This document shows, one piece after another, positions 18,014 to 28,899 of a DNA stretch of 64,000 nt. Made by a program: the position numbers and the translations under genes. Source of the stretch: CADEFX01 sp963806735 (GTDB taxonomy: Bacteria; Pseudomonadota; Alphaproteobacteria; Rhizobiales; Hyphomicrobiaceae); the NCBI GenBank assembly GCA_963806735.1, contig CAWEBE010000003.1:62001-126000 (forward strand), in the 5' to 3' direction. Positions within the stretch are counted from its first letter, which is position 1; each line of letters opens with the position of its first letter. The notes beneath the pieces were generated by a model, which had not been told where the DNA came from, ran no database searches, and saw only the letters and a program-made list of their open reading frames with translations.

Positions 18014-18209
18014 GAGCCCCCTGGCTGCCGCGGTAAATCCACGGCCCGCCTGTGCGACAAAGCGCGGCTGCGGATAGCGATTGGCATCGGCTAAACAGGT
18101 TCGCCTCGGTGAGCTGTCACGGGCGATACTGCAGCCGAGGGGTCACTTCCTGCTATACCCTTGTGCTCGCAGCCTGAGCGGACAGTGCCGGGACGGCCCG
18201 GAGGAAGCC

Positions 18210-19439
18210 ATGGACTACGTGCGTGTTTTTGCTGAGGCTTTGGGGCGTCTGCACAGCGAAGGGCGTTACCGCGTCTTTGCCGATATCCGCCGCAGGCGTG
18301 GCGCGTTCCCGTCGGCCGAGCAAACGACCGGATCGGGTACCAGGCCCATTACCGTCTGGTGCTCGAACGACTATCTGGGCATGGGACAGCACCCCGACGT
18401 GCTGGACGCCATGCACGCGGCGATCGATTGCGCGGGTGCGGGCTCTGGCGGGACCCGAAACATTTCAGGCACCACGCACTACCATGTCGATCTGGAGGCG
18501 GAGCTCGCCGACCTGCACGGTAAAGAGGCGGCGCTCGTCTTCACCTCGGCGTTTGTGGCCAACGACACCACGTTGGCGACGCTGCAGAAGCTGCTACCCG
18601 GTTCCGTCATTCTGTCGGATGAGAAGAATCACGCCTCCATGATCGCCGGCATCCGCAATGGCGGCGGCGAGAAAACCGTCTGGCGTCATAACGATCTGGC
18701 AGACCTCGAAGGCAAGCTCAAGCTGATGGAGCGTGACCGGCCGAAGATCATCGCCTTCGAATCCGTCTACTCCATGGACGGCACGATCTCTGATATCGGC
18801 GCGATCTGCGATTTGGCGAAGGCCTATGGGGCGCTGACATATCTCGATGAGGTGCACGCCGTCGGTCTGTACGGGCCGCGCGGCGGTGGCATTGCCGAAC
18901 GCGATGGCGTCATGGCGCGGATCGACATCATAAACGGCACGCTGGCCAAGGGCTTCGGTGTGATGGGCGGTTACATCGCCGCCAACCGCGATATCGTCGA
19001 TGCCATCCGCAGCTTCGCGCCGGGCTTCATCTTCACCACATCGCTGGCGCCGGCCATCGCAGCGGGCGCTACCGCCAGCATCAAGCACTTGAAATCGAGC
19101 TGTGTGGAACGCGAGCAGCATCAGGAGCGCGCGCGTGCTCTCAAGCAACGGCTGCGCCTTGCCGGGTTGCCGGTGATGGACAATCCAAGCCACATAGTGC
19201 CCGTGCTCGTGGGTGATCCGGCGACGTGCAAGCGTCTCACTGATGCTCTGCTGGACCGCTTCGGCATTTACGTTCAGCCGATCAACTATCCGACCGTGCC
19301 GCGTGGCAGCGAGCGCCTGCGCTTGACGCCGACGCCACAGCATTCCAACGCCGATATCGAGCATCTGGTGACGGCACTGCAGGCGCTCTGGACCGAGCTC
19401 GGGCTGACGGTGGAGACCCGCGCCGAGGCGGCTGAATAG
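18210..19439 (+). CDS. hemA: 5-aminolevulinate synthase
   Basis: A 409-residue PLP enzyme of the alpha-oxoamine synthase family that makes 5-aminolevulinate from glycine and succinyl-CoA (the C4 route typical of alphaproteobacteria). The PLP lysine is K247 in NGTLAKGFGVMGG, and the glycine-rich GAGSGGTRNISGT and LDEVHAVGLYG blocks are intact. The ATG at 18210 has a GGAGGAAG ribosome site; the open frame to 18081 lacks one. It follows the L,D-transpeptidase by about 200 bp with no clear terminator. Length and motifs are standard. Confidence 0.95.
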   Translation: MDYVRVFAEALGRLHSEGRYRVFADIRRRRGAFPSAEQTTGSGTRPITVWCSNDYLGMGQHPDVLDAMHAAIDCAGAGSGGTRNISGTTHYHVDLEAELADLHGKEAALVFTSAFVANDTTLATLQKLLPGSVILSDEKNHASMIAGIRNGGGEKTVWRHNDLADLEGKLKLMERDRPKIIAFESVYSMDGTISDIGAICDLAKAYGALTYLDEVHAVGLYGPRGGGIAERDGVMARIDIINGTLAKGFGVMGGYIAANRDIVDAIRSFAPGFIFTTSLAPAIAAGATASIKHLKSSCVEREQHQERARALKQRLRLAGLPVMDNPSHIVPVLVGDPATCKRLTDALLDRFGIYVQPINYPTVPRGSERLRLTPTPQHSNADIEHLVTALQALWTELGLTVETRAEAAE

Positions 19440-19465
19440 AGGCGGCCGGCTGAAAGAGCGCTCCG

Positions 19466-20197
19466 ATGCGCAAGCTCCAAGATGCTGTCAATCGGATGAT
19501 GGGCATGCCTGTGGGCGGCATCGAGCGCGGCACGTTGCTTACACTGATCCTGTCCGCTGCGGCCCTCTATCTGTTTGCGGCGTTGGCGGATGCCGTCGGT
19601 GAGGGTGGCACGCGGGTATTCGATGAGGCCATCCTGCTGGCGCTGCGCGTGCCAGGCAACCTAAGTGACCCGATCGGCCCCAAATGGTTCGAGGAGATGG
19701 TGCGCGATATCACAGCCCTCGGCAGTACCGGCATACTGACGCTCGTGGTGCTGGCGGTAGCGGGCTTTCTCCTGCTGACGGGCAAGCGGCGGTCTGCCTT
19801 GACCATACTCGTGTCGGTGGTCAGCGGGGTTGTCATCAGTCAGACGACCAAGATGGCCTATGCCCGGCCGCGGCCGGAGTTGGTTCCACACGGCGCGGAG
19901 GTGTACAGCGCCAGCTTTCCATCGGGCCACTCGATGATGGCCGCCGTCGTCTATCTGACGCTCGGGGCCTTGCTCGCCCGTACGCAGGCCGACCCGCGTG
20001 TGAAGGCCTACATTCTCGGCATTGCTGTGCTGCTGACCGTCATGGTTGGCGCCAGCCGCGTCTACCTCGGCGTGCATTGGCCGACGGACGTGCTGGCTGG
20101 CTGGGTGCTGGGCGGCGTGTGGGCGCTGGCGTGCTGGTCCGTGATGCTTTGGCTGCAGCGACGCGGGGCTGCGTGCGATCAGGGCATTCGGGGCTAG
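19466..20197 (+). CDS. PAP2 family phosphatase
   Basis: A 243-residue membrane phosphatase with about six hydrophobic segments. All three parts of the acid phosphatase signature are present: K129-x6-R136-P (KMAYARPRP), PSGH at 152-155, and S197-R198 to H204 and D208 (SRVYLGVHWPTD). Members dephosphorylate phosphatidic acid, undecaprenyl-PP or related lipids at the periplasmic face. It begins 26 bp after hemA and may be cotranscribed. The exact lipid substrate is unknown. Confidence 0.88.
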   Translation: MRKLQDAVNRMMGMPVGGIERGTLLTLILSAAALYLFAALADAVGEGGTRVFDEAILLALRVPGNLSDPIGPKWFEEMVRDITALGSTGILTLVVLAVAGFLLLTGKRRSALTILVSVVSGVVISQTTKMAYARPRPELVPHGAEVYSASFPSGHSMMAAVVYLTLGALLARTQADPRVKAYILGIAVLLTVMVGASRVYLGVHWPTDVLAGWVLGGVWALACWSVMLWLQRRGAACDQGIRG

Positions 20198-20303
20198 AAG
20201 TCTGCGGGTTTCCGTTGAGCGCGCCTTGTTGCTGGCGCAAGCCGCGTGATATGAGGGCCGCGCCCTCGATGGGCAGACTGCCGAATCGAGTAAACGAGGC
20301 AAC

Positions 20304-21611
20304 ATGCCGACTGCAGCCGCCAAGCTCACCACCGCAGCACCTGTGGGCTTTTTCGCCGAGACGCTGGCCGATCGCGACCCGGAGCTGAATGCTGTGGTCG
20401 GGCGTGAGCTGAAACGCCAGCAGACCGAGATCGAGCTGATTGCGTCCGAGAACATCGTCAGCCGTGCCGTGCTCGAGGCGGCCGGCAGTGCGCTCACCAA
20501 CAAATACGCGGAAGGCTATCCCGGCCGCCGCTACTATGGTGGCTGCCAGTACGTCGACGAGGCCGAGACGCTGGCCATCGAGCGCGCCAAGAAGCTGTTT
20601 GCCTGCGGCTTCGCCAACGTGCAACCGCATTCCGGCAGCCAGGCTAACCAGGCCGCGTTCATGGCGCTGGCCAAGCCCGGCGACACCATCCTCGGCCTGT
20701 CGCTGGCAGCAGGCGGGCATCTGACGCACGGCTCGCCGGTCAACCAGTCGGGCAAGTGGTTTCACGCGGTCTCCTACACGGTGCGCCGGCAGGACCACCG
20801 CATCGATATGGATGAGGTGGCAAGGTTCGCTCGCGAGCACAAGCCGCGTATCATCATCGCCGGCGGATCGGCCTATCCGCGCACCATCGACTTCAAGCGC
20901 TTCCGCGAGATCGCCGACGAGGTTGGCGCCTATCTAATGGTCGACATGGCGCATTTCGCTGGCCTCGTCGCTGGCGGTGCGCATCCGAGCCCACTGCCCC
21001 ACGCCCACGTCGTCACCACCACCACGCACAAGACGCTGCGCGGTCCGCGCGGCGGCATGGTGCTCAGCAATGACGAGGACATCGCCAAGAAGGTCAACTC
21101 GGCAGTCTTTCCCGGTCTCCAGGGCGGTCCGTTGATGCACATCATCGCGGCCAAGGCCGTGGCGCTGCGCGAAGCACTGGCGCCCGAGTTCAAGGCGTAT
21201 GCGCGCGCGGTGGTCGACAACGCCAAGGCGCTGGGCGAAGTGTTGAACCGGGCCGGCTACGATCTCGTTGCGGGCGGCACCGACACACATCTGATCCTGC
21301 TCGATCTCAGGCCAAAGAAGCTCACCGGCAACATCTCCGAGATTGCGCTCGGGCGGGCGCACATCACCTGCAACAAGAACGGCGTGCCGTTCGATCCGGA
21401 GAAGCCGACGATCACGTCGGGGGTGCGCCTCGGCTCGCCGGCCGGGACGACGCGCGGGTTCGGCGTCGCCGAGTTCCACGATGTCGGCCGTATGATCGCC
21501 GAGGTGCTCGATGGCCTTGCCCGCAACGGCGCGGACGCGAACGCCAAAATCGAAGCCAAGGTGAAGGCCGAGGCCATTGCGCTTTGCCAACGCTTCCCGA
21601 TCTATACTTGA
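20304..21611 (+). CDS. glyA: Serine hydroxymethyltransferase
   Basis: A 435-residue cytosolic PLP enzyme interconverting serine and glycine with tetrahydrofolate. The PLP lysine is K243 in VVTTTTHKTLRGPRGG. ELIASENIVS and EGYPGRRYYGGC are the usual N-terminal blocks, and TSGVRLGSPAGTTRGF the C-terminal one. The N-terminus is about ten residues longer than in E. coli. It heads the conserved order glyA-nrdR-ribD. No glycine riboswitch is visible in the 106 bp upstream. Confidence 0.96.
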   Translation: MPTAAAKLTTAAPVGFFAETLADRDPELNAVVGRELKRQQTEIELIASENIVSRAVLEAAGSALTNKYAEGYPGRRYYGGCQYVDEAETLAIERAKKLFACGFANVQPHSGSQANQAAFMALAKPGDTILGLSLAAGGHLTHGSPVNQSGKWFHAVSYTVRRQDHRIDMDEVARFAREHKPRIIIAGGSAYPRTIDFKRFREIADEVGAYLMVDMAHFAGLVAGGAHPSPLPHAHVVTTTTHKTLRGPRGGMVLSNDEDIAKKVNSAVFPGLQGGPLMHIIAAKAVALREALAPEFKAYARAVVDNAKALGEVLNRAGYDLVAGGTDTHLILLDLRPKKLTGNISEIALGRAHITCNKNGVPFDPEKPTITSGVRLGSPAGTTRGFGVAEFHDVGRMIAEVLDGLARNGADANAKIEAKVKAEAIALCQRFPIYT

Positions 21612-21662
21612 CAGGCCCACCGCTGCCCGCGGTGGCGCCGACGGCTCTTCTGGAGTTCACCC

Positions 21663-22187
21663 ATGCGCTGCCCCTATTGCTCGGGCGAGAACACCCAGGT
21701 CAAGGACAGCCGTCCGACGGAAGAGAATGCCGCCATACGCAGGCGCCGGATTTGCCCCGACTGTGGCGGCCGCTTCACGACCTTCGAGCGCGTGCAACTG
21801 CGCGAGCTGACCATCATCAAACGATCCGGCCGCCGTGTGGCTTTCGACCGTGACAAGCTCTCGCGCTCGGTCGAGATCGCGCTGCGCAAGCGGCCGGTGG
21901 AGTCCGAGCGCATAGAGCGCATGGTATCGGGTATCGTGCGCCAGCTCGAGAGCACCGGTGAGAGCGAAATCCCCTCGTCGGCCATCGGGCAACTTGTGAT
22001 GGAGGCGCTACGCGGCCTCGATCCGGTGGCCTACGTCAGGTTTGCCTCGGTATATCGTGATTTCCGCGAGGCTGCGGATTTCCACGAGGTGCTGGGCGAG
22101 ATCGCCAATGTGCCTACCACATCAGGTGAGGACACGGGACCGGCTGCCGGCAGCGTGCCGCGGCAAGCGATGCCCGCGGAGCGTTAG
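21663..22187 (+). CDS. nrdR: Transcriptional repressor NrdR
   Basis: 174 residues, slightly longer than the usual 150. The N-terminal zinc ribbon uses C3, C6, C31 and C34 (MRCPYC and RICPDCGGRF), followed by an ATP-cone domain (IKRSGRRVAFDRDKLSRSVEIAL). It senses ATP/dATP and represses ribonucleotide reductase genes. It lies 51 bp after glyA and ends 2 bp before ribD, so it is part of the glyA-rib operon. The extra C-terminal 20 residues (TTSGEDTGPAAGSVPR) look disordered. Confidence 0.95.
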   Translation: MRCPYCSGENTQVKDSRPTEENAAIRRRRICPDCGGRFTTFERVQLRELTIIKRSGRRVAFDRDKLSRSVEIALRKRPVESERIERMVSGIVRQLESTGESEIPSSAIGQLVMEALRGLDPVAYVRFASVYRDFREAADFHEVLGEIANVPTTSGEDTGPAAGSVPRQAMPAER

Positions 22188-22189
22188 CA

Positions 22190-23323
22190 TTGACGCGGGC
22201 CGAAGCCAGCCGCGACGACACCGACCGCCGCTTCATGCAGATCGCGTTGCGCCTGGCGCGGCGCGGCCTTGGTACGACTGCTCCCAACCCTTCAGTCGGC
22301 GCTGTTGTGGTGGCCGAGGCGACGGGCGAGGTGATCGCGCGCGGCTGGACCCAGCCCGGTGGCCGGCCGCACGCTGAGACGGAGGCGTTGCGGCGAGCCG
22401 GCCCGCGCGCTCGCGGCGCCACCATGTACGTAACGCTGGAGCCCTGCTCGCACTACGGCAAGACGCCGCCGTGCGCCGAAGCGATCATCAAGGCTGGCGT
22501 TTCGCGCGTCGTGACCGGCATTCTCGATCCCGATCCGCGCGTGGCCGGGCGCGGCCTCGAGATGCTGCGTGCCGCGGGTGTGGAGGTGCGTCGTGGTGTG
22601 TGTGCTGCAGAAGCGGACTATCTGACCCGCGGCCACATTCTGCGCGTCACCGAGCGGCGGCCGTTCGTGCAGATCAAGATGGCGCTGGGCCGCGACGGCG
22701 CGGTGCCCCGCGGCGCAAAGGGCGTGCCGGTCTGGGTCACGGGAGAAGCAGCACGCGCGCACGGGCACCTCTTGCGCGCACGCGCCGATGCCATTCTTGT
22801 CGGTGGCGGGACGGTGGAGGACGATGATCCGGAGCTGACCTGCCGCTTGCCTGGCTTGCGCGCTCGCTCGCCAATGCGGGTTATGCTTTGTGGCCGCCGG
22901 TTACCGCCGCTCGAGAGCAAGTTGGTGCGCACGGCGCACGAGCATAGAGTGCTCGTCTTCTGTCCGCCGGGGATTGAGCCTTCGCAGCTGGCCGCGCTCC
23001 AGGCTGCCGGATGTCGTGTTCTCCAAGTGGCAACGGTCGCCGGCCGACCCTGGATCCCGGCTGTGACCGAGGCGCTGGTCGGCGACGGCATCACGCGGCT
23101 CCTGGTCGAGGGCGGACCGACCGTCTGGGGCGCGTTTTTCGCCTCCGGGCTCGTCGACGAGGTCGTCGTGTATCGTGCCGGCGGCTATCATGGGCAGGGT
23201 GCTGCCGAAGCCGTCAGGACCGAGTTGGGGGCATTCGCCGCGCCGATGTCATTCTCGCTGGTCGAGGGGCAACCGGTCGGCGAGGATGGTCTCTACATCT
23301 TTCATCGCACGCGAGGGCGCTGA
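22190..23323 (+). CDS. ribD: Bifunctional diaminohydroxyphosphoribosylaminopyrimidine deaminase / 5-amino-6-(5-phosphoribosylamino)uracil reductase
   Basis: A 377-residue two-domain enzyme catalysing the second and third steps of the pyrimidine branch of riboflavin synthesis. The deaminase domain (about 12-150) has the zinc set H61-A-E63 and C86/C95 in PCSHYGKTPPC; the reductase domain follows (ILVGGGTVEDDDPELTCR; LLVEGGPTVWGAFF). The start is a TTG at 22190 with a GGAG eight bases upstream. An ATG at 22235 would cut into the conserved N-terminal helix, so it is less likely. The gene lies between nrdR (2-bp gap) and ribE. Confidence 0.93.
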   Translation: MTRAEASRDDTDRRFMQIALRLARRGLGTTAPNPSVGAVVVAEATGEVIARGWTQPGGRPHAETEALRRAGPRARGATMYVTLEPCSHYGKTPPCAEAIIKAGVSRVVTGILDPDPRVAGRGLEMLRAAGVEVRRGVCAAEADYLTRGHILRVTERRPFVQIKMALGRDGAVPRGAKGVPVWVTGEAARAHGHLLRARADAILVGGGTVEDDDPELTCRLPGLRARSPMRVMLCGRRLPPLESKLVRTAHEHRVLVFCPPGIEPSQLAALQAAGCRVLQVATVAGRPWIPAVTEALVGDGITRLLVEGGPTVWGAFFASGLVDEVVVYRAGGYHGQGAAEAVRTELGAFAAPMSFSLVEGQPVGEDGLYIFHRTRGR

Positions 23324-23325
23324 GC

Positions 23326-23919
23326 ATGTTCACCGGCATCATCACGGATGTGGGCGAGGTCGCGGACATCAATGGAGGGCAGTTCACGCTGCGCTCGGGT
23401 TACGAAGCGGCCTCCATTCCGCTCGGAGCCTCCATTGGCTGTGACGGCTGCTGTCTGACTGCCACCTCAGTCGCGCCTGCGGGAGCGGGCTGCCAATTCA
23501 CCGTGGATGTGTCCAACGAGACCAAGTCCAAGACCACGCTCGGTGCATGGCAGGTCGGCACCCGCGTCAACCTCGAGCGCGCGCTGCGCGCGGGCGACGA
23601 GCTCGGCGGCCACATCGTGTCGGGCCACATCGATGCCGTGGCGAGCATCGTCGACATCACGCCGGACGGCAACTCGCGGCGCTTTACGTTCGAGGCACCC
23701 GAGCATCTGGCCCTTTACATCGCGCCCAAGGGCTCGGTGGCGCTCGACGGCATCTCGCTCACCGTTAACGAGGTGGCCGGCAGCCGCTTCGGCATCAACG
23801 TCATCCCGCATACCTTGACGATGACCACTTGGGAGCGCAAAAAGCCCGGCGACAAGGTTAATCTCGAGGTCGACATGTTCGCGCGCTATGTGGCGCGTCT
23901 TCTGGAGTTCCGGCGGTGA
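23326..23919 (+). CDS. ribE: Riboflavin synthase alpha subunit
   Basis: A 197-residue enzyme that dismutates two 6,7-dimethyl-8-ribityllumazines into riboflavin. It has the duplicated lumazine-binding barrel: repeat one begins MFTGIITDVGEV, and repeat two contains GGHIVSGHIDAVASI and GSVALDGISLTVNEV. The length is typical. The ATG at 23326 starts 2 bp after the ribD stop. Its stop overlaps the GTG start of the downstream ribBX gene, so translation is coupled. Confidence 0.95.
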   Translation: MFTGIITDVGEVADINGGQFTLRSGYEAASIPLGASIGCDGCCLTATSVAPAGAGCQFTVDVSNETKSKTTLGAWQVGTRVNLERALRAGDELGGHIVSGHIDAVASIVDITPDGNSRRFTFEAPEHLALYIAPKGSVALDGISLTVNEVAGSRFGINVIPHTLTMTTWERKKPGDKVNLEVDMFARYVARLLEFRR

Positions 23920-25052
23920 AGGACGGCTTGAAAAGGGTCGAGTACTCGGCAGGCAAGGGTTTCATATCGCCCACCGAGGAGGTCATCGAGGACTTTCGCA
24001 ACGGCCGCATGATCATCCTGGTCGATGCCGAGGATCGAGAGAACGAGGGTGATCTTGTCATCCCGGCGCAAATGGCGACGCCGGAGGCCATCAATTTCAT
24101 GGCCAAGCACGGGCGCGGCCTGATCTGCCTGTCGATCACCGAAGGACGCGCCGAGCAGCTTCGGCTCGAGTATATGTCGCGCAAGAACGAGGCGCGCCAT
24201 CGTACCGCTTTCACCGTGTCGATCGAGGCGCGTGAGGGTATCGCCACCGGCATCTCGGCCCACGATCGCGCCCGCACCATCGCCACTGCCATAGATCCGA
24301 CGCGCGACCATTCCGACATCGTTTCGCCCGGCCACGTCTTTCCCCTGATCGCGCGAGGCGGCGGGGTGCTCGTGCGGGCCGGGCACACGGAGGCGTCAGT
24401 CGATCTGGCACGCATGGCCGGCTTGTTCCCGGCCGGTGTCATCTGCGAGATCATGAACGATGACGGCTCCATGGCGCGCATGCCGGATCTGGTCGCGTTC
24501 GCGCAGCGCCACGGCCTCAAGGTCGGCACCATCGAGGACCTGATCGCCTATCGCCTGAAGAACGATCGCATCGTCAAGCGCACGGTTACGTCGCAGGTCG
24601 ACAGCGTGTTTGGCGGCACCTTCGATCTGCACGTCTACGAGACGACAGTCGAGCCGGTGGAGCATCTGGTGCTGGTGCGCGGCGATCTCTCCAAGCCTGA
24701 CCCGGTTCTAGTCCGCGTGCACGCTGTCAACATGCCGGCGGATCTGCTCGGCATCGGCACGGATGGCGAGAAGGGCTCGCTCATTCAAAAGTCCATGGAG
24801 CTTATCGCCGAGGAGGGGCGCGGCGTCGTCGTGCTGATCCGGGACTTGAGGCCGCGCTCCGTCTCGAGCTGGCTTGCCAAGCAGGCGGCAGGTGTCGCCG
24901 AGCGCAGGCTGGTCGAGATCGGTGTCGGCTCGCAGATCCTGCGTGATCTTGGTGTTTCCGATATGGTGCTGCTGACCAATTCACCGTCCTCGCGCTATGT
25001 CGGCCTGGAGGGCTATGGCCTTCGCATCGTCGGCACGCGCAAGATCGAGTAG
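23916..25052 (+). CDS. ribB: 3,4-dihydroxy-2-butanone-4-phosphate synthase with degenerate GTP cyclohydrolase II domain (RibBX type)
   Basis: 378 residues, GTG start at 23916. The N-terminal domain (to about 215) is an intact DHBP synthase: DAEDRENEGDLV, H140 in SPGHVFPL and HTEASVDLARMAG. The C-terminal half has the RibA fold, but the region that should read VHSECLTGD followed by two more zinc cysteines reads VHAVNMPADLLG (near 268-279), with no zinc-binding cysteine left. It therefore probably makes DHBP only. This matches the RibBX proteins described in rhizobia, such as Bradyrhizobium. GTP cyclohydrolase II must come from elsewhere in the genome. Confidence 0.88.
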   Translation: MKDGLKRVEYSAGKGFISPTEEVIEDFRNGRMIILVDAEDRENEGDLVIPAQMATPEAINFMAKHGRGLICLSITEGRAEQLRLEYMSRKNEARHRTAFTVSIEAREGIATGISAHDRARTIATAIDPTRDHSDIVSPGHVFPLIARGGGVLVRAGHTEASVDLARMAGLFPAGVICEIMNDDGSMARMPDLVAFAQRHGLKVGTIEDLIAYRLKNDRIVKRTVTSQVDSVFGGTFDLHVYETTVEPVEHLVLVRGDLSKPDPVLVRVHAVNMPADLLGIGTDGEKGSLIQKSMELIAEEGRGVVVLIRDLRPRSVSSWLAKQAAGVAERRLVEIGVGSQILRDLGVSDMVLLTNSPSSRYVGLEGYGLRIVGTRKIE

Positions 25053-25057
25053 CAGCA

Positions 25058-25576
25058 ATGGCAGGCAAGGGATCGAAGGCTGGCGCGGGGCGGCGCACCA
25101 TCCCCGCGCACGTGCTCGTCATCGAAGCGCGCTATTACGAAGACGTCTCGGACGAGCTGGCCGCGGGTGCTGTGGCAGAGCTCGAAGCGCGCGGTGCAAC
25201 GTTCGACCGCGTGGTGGTTCCTGGAGCCTTGGAGATTCCGCAGGTGCTGACGCTTGCCTGTGCCGCCGGCCAGTTTTCCGGTAGTTCCCTTCTGGTCAAG
25301 CCTGCGCCACGCTACGCTGGCGTGGTTGCGCTCGGCTGCGTCATTCGCGGCGAGACCTCGCACTACGACATCGTCTGCAACAACGCCAATCACTGGCTGA
25401 TGCACACGGCGACGGAGCAGCATGTCCCCGTCGGCAACGGTATCCTCACCGTCGATACCAAGGAGCAGGCGATGGAACGGGCGCGTGGCGGACGAAAGGG
25501 CAAGGGCGGCGATGCGGCGCGCGCCTGCTTGAGGCTGATCGAGATCGCGCGCGGTTATCAGGAACAAGGGACATGA
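25058..25576 (+). CDS. ribH: 6,7-dimethyl-8-ribityllumazine synthase
   Basis: A 172-residue enzyme condensing DHBP with 5-amino-6-ribitylaminouracil. VIEARYYEDVSDELAAGA, VVVPGALEIPQVL and the catalytic-loop GCVIRGETSHYDIVCN with its His are all present, as is VGNGILTVDTKEQA. It is slightly longer than the typical 150 residues because of an insertion near residues 70-80 (AAGQFSGSSLLVKPAP). It lies 5 bp after ribBX and overlaps nusB by 4 bp, so it is inside the operon. Confidence 0.94.
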   Translation: MAGKGSKAGAGRRTIPAHVLVIEARYYEDVSDELAAGAVAELEARGATFDRVVVPGALEIPQVLTLACAAGQFSGSSLLVKPAPRYAGVVALGCVIRGETSHYDIVCNNANHWLMHTATEQHVPVGNGILTVDTKEQAMERARGGRKGKGGDAARACLRLIEIARGYQEQGT

Positions 25577-26058
25577 GCGCGCCGGGCAAATCTCCGGTAC
25601 CGCTCGCGCCGCGCAGTGCGGCCCGCCTCGCTGCCGTGCAGGCGCTTTACCAGATGGACCTGGCCCAGATTGATGTCGCCGACGTTATCGGTGAGTTTCT
25701 CGCGGTCCGTCTCGGTCGCAAGGCCGAAGATCCGGCGCTGGCCGATGCGGATACGGCCTTCTTCCGCGATCTGCTCATGGGTGTCGTCACCCGCCAGCGC
25801 GAGATCGATCCGCTCATCGATCAGCAGCTAGCGCACGGCTGGCGCTTGACGCGCATCAACTCGATCCTTCGTGCAGTATTGCGCGCCGGTGTGTTCGAGC
25901 TGCTCGCGCGCACCGATGTGCCCGGCAAGGTGGTCATCAACGAGTACATCCAGGTGGCCCAAGCTTTCTTCTCCGGGGACGAGCCGCGCGTCGTGAATGG
26001 CGTACTCGACAAGCTCGCACGCCGGCTGAGGCCGGGGGAGTTTCCACCAGCTGCTTGA
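25573..26058 (+). CDS. nusB: Transcription antitermination factor NusB
   Basis: A 161-residue all-helical factor that binds boxA RNA with NusE (S10) during rRNA antitermination. SAARLAAVQALYQMDL at the start, RLTRINSILRAVLRAGVFELL and VVINEYIQVAQAFFSGDEPRVVNGVLDKLAR are the characteristic helices. The ATG overlaps the ribH stop. It is the last gene of the glyA-nrdR-rib block and converges on a minus-strand dehydrogenase. Confidence 0.95.
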   Translation: MSAPGKSPVPLAPRSAARLAAVQALYQMDLAQIDVADVIGEFLAVRLGRKAEDPALADADTAFFRDLLMGVVTRQREIDPLIDQQLAHGWRLTRINSILRAVLRAGVFELLARTDVPGKVVINEYIQVAQAFFSGDEPRVVNGVLDKLARRLRPGEFPPAA

Positions 26059-26127
26059 TGCGCTCGCCTCTTTCTCGGCCAGCGAATGCGCAACATCCAG
26101 CCAGCACAAATGAAAAGCAGACCCAAT

Positions 26128-27075
26128 CTAGTAGCCGCGGACAGGGTCGACGATGTTCTCGGGCGCTTGTCCATTCATGTGCGCCCGCACCTGCTGCAGC
26201 ATGTAGCGCACGATGGCGGCAGTCGTGCTCTCGGCTGCGTTATGCGGCGTAATGACCACACGCGGGTGACGCCAGAGGGGGCTCGCCTGTGGCAGCGGCT
26301 CGGTCTCGAACACGTCCAATGACGCGGCGTACAGCTCGCCCGCCTCGAGTGCGGCTAGGATATCGGCCTCGATCTGCAACGGTCCGCGGCCGGCATTGAT
26401 CACCACGGGCCCGGGCAGACGCGGATGACGGCCGCTCGTCGAAAGGCCGCAAATGAGGTCTCGATTGATGATGCCGCGCGTGTCGGGCGTGTGCGGCAAC
26501 ACGCAGACCAAGATATCGGTTTCGGCCAGAAATGCAGCGAGCTGGTCGCGTCCAGCGTAGCACGCCATTCCAGTAATCTGCTTGGGACTGCGGCTCCAGC
26601 CGCGCAGCTTGAAGCCGAGTGCGGCGAGCGGCCGGGCTGCCGCCTCGCCCATGACGCCAAGGCCCATGATGCCGACGCGCACTTCGTGCGTTGCCGGGTC
26701 GGGCAGATATTTCCACTCTTGACGTGCCTGCAGGTGAAGGAATTCGCTCATGCGGCGCTGATGCCAGAGCACATGCAATGTCACGTAAGCCGCCATGCGG
26801 CCGGTAAGGTCCGGATCGACATAGCGCACGATCGGCACGCGCGGCAGCTCGGGATCCTTGAACAGATGGTCGACGCCGGCGCCGACGGAGACGATGAGCT
26901 GCAGGTTCGGGAGCGTCTTCAGCACGCCGATCGGGGGGCCCCACGCCAGCGCGTAACGAATGTCCTCGAGCCGACCTGCCTGCGGCCAGACTCTCAGATC
27001 GATTTCGGGCGCCTGCTCGCGCGTCGCGGCCGCGAACTGGTCGGACCGCTGGCTGCCGATGATGAGAAGGGTCAT
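26128..27075 (-). CDS. 2-hydroxyacid dehydrogenase (GhrA-like glyoxylate/hydroxypyruvate reductase)
   Basis: A 315-residue NAD(P)-dependent D-2-hydroxyacid dehydrogenase. The Rossmann motif is VGIMGLGVMGEAAAR (G-x-G-x2-G). The catalytic set is the Arg of INAGRGPL, the Glu of VFETEPLP and the His of TPHNAAES. Length and the WPQAGRLEDIRYALAWGPP N-terminus resemble E. coli GhrA. It likely reduces glyoxylate or hydroxypyruvate in the cytosol; the physiological substrate is not proven. It is not obviously coupled to the yej-like genes upstream. Confidence 0.87.
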   Translation of the reverse strand: MTLLIIGSQRSDQFAAATREQAPEIDLRVWPQAGRLEDIRYALAWGPPIGVLKTLPNLQLIVSVGAGVDHLFKDPELPRVPIVRYVDPDLTGRMAAYVTLHVLWHQRRMSEFLHLQARQEWKYLPDPATHEVRVGIMGLGVMGEAAARPLAALGFKLRGWSRSPKQITGMACYAGRDQLAAFLAETDILVCVLPHTPDTRGIINRDLICGLSTSGRHPRLPGPVVINAGRGPLQIEADILAALEAGELYAASLDVFETEPLPQASPLWRHPRVVITPHNAAESTTAAIVRYMLQQVRAHMNGQAPENIVDPVRGY

Positions 27076-27090
27076 GCGTCTCTAGTGTCC

Positions 27091-27144
27091 CGATCGCGAA
27101 ACTCGTCGGACTTCGCGGCAAGCATTTAACGAGCTGCGCGATCG
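27091..27144. repeat. Inverted repeat between the hydroxyacid dehydrogenase and the peptide transporter operon
   Basis: CGATCGCG at 27091-27098 pairs exactly with CGCGATCG at 27137-27144, and inside this CTCGT (27102-27106) pairs with ACGAG (27129-27133). The gap from 27076 to 27249 holds no gene. The dyad is 16 bp upstream of the dehydrogenase start and could be an operator for that gene, or a degenerate intergenic repeat. Confidence 0.45.
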
Positions 27145-27249
27145 AAAGGACAGTAGAAAACTTATGATCCCAGTGTGATTCAGATCGAGAAATTCGCTCA
27201 GAGACGTGCTGCAAACACGGGCGAATTGCTCAATCACCACATTGGATCC

Positions 27250-28895
<1,646 letters not shown>

Positions 28896-28899
<4 letters not shown>

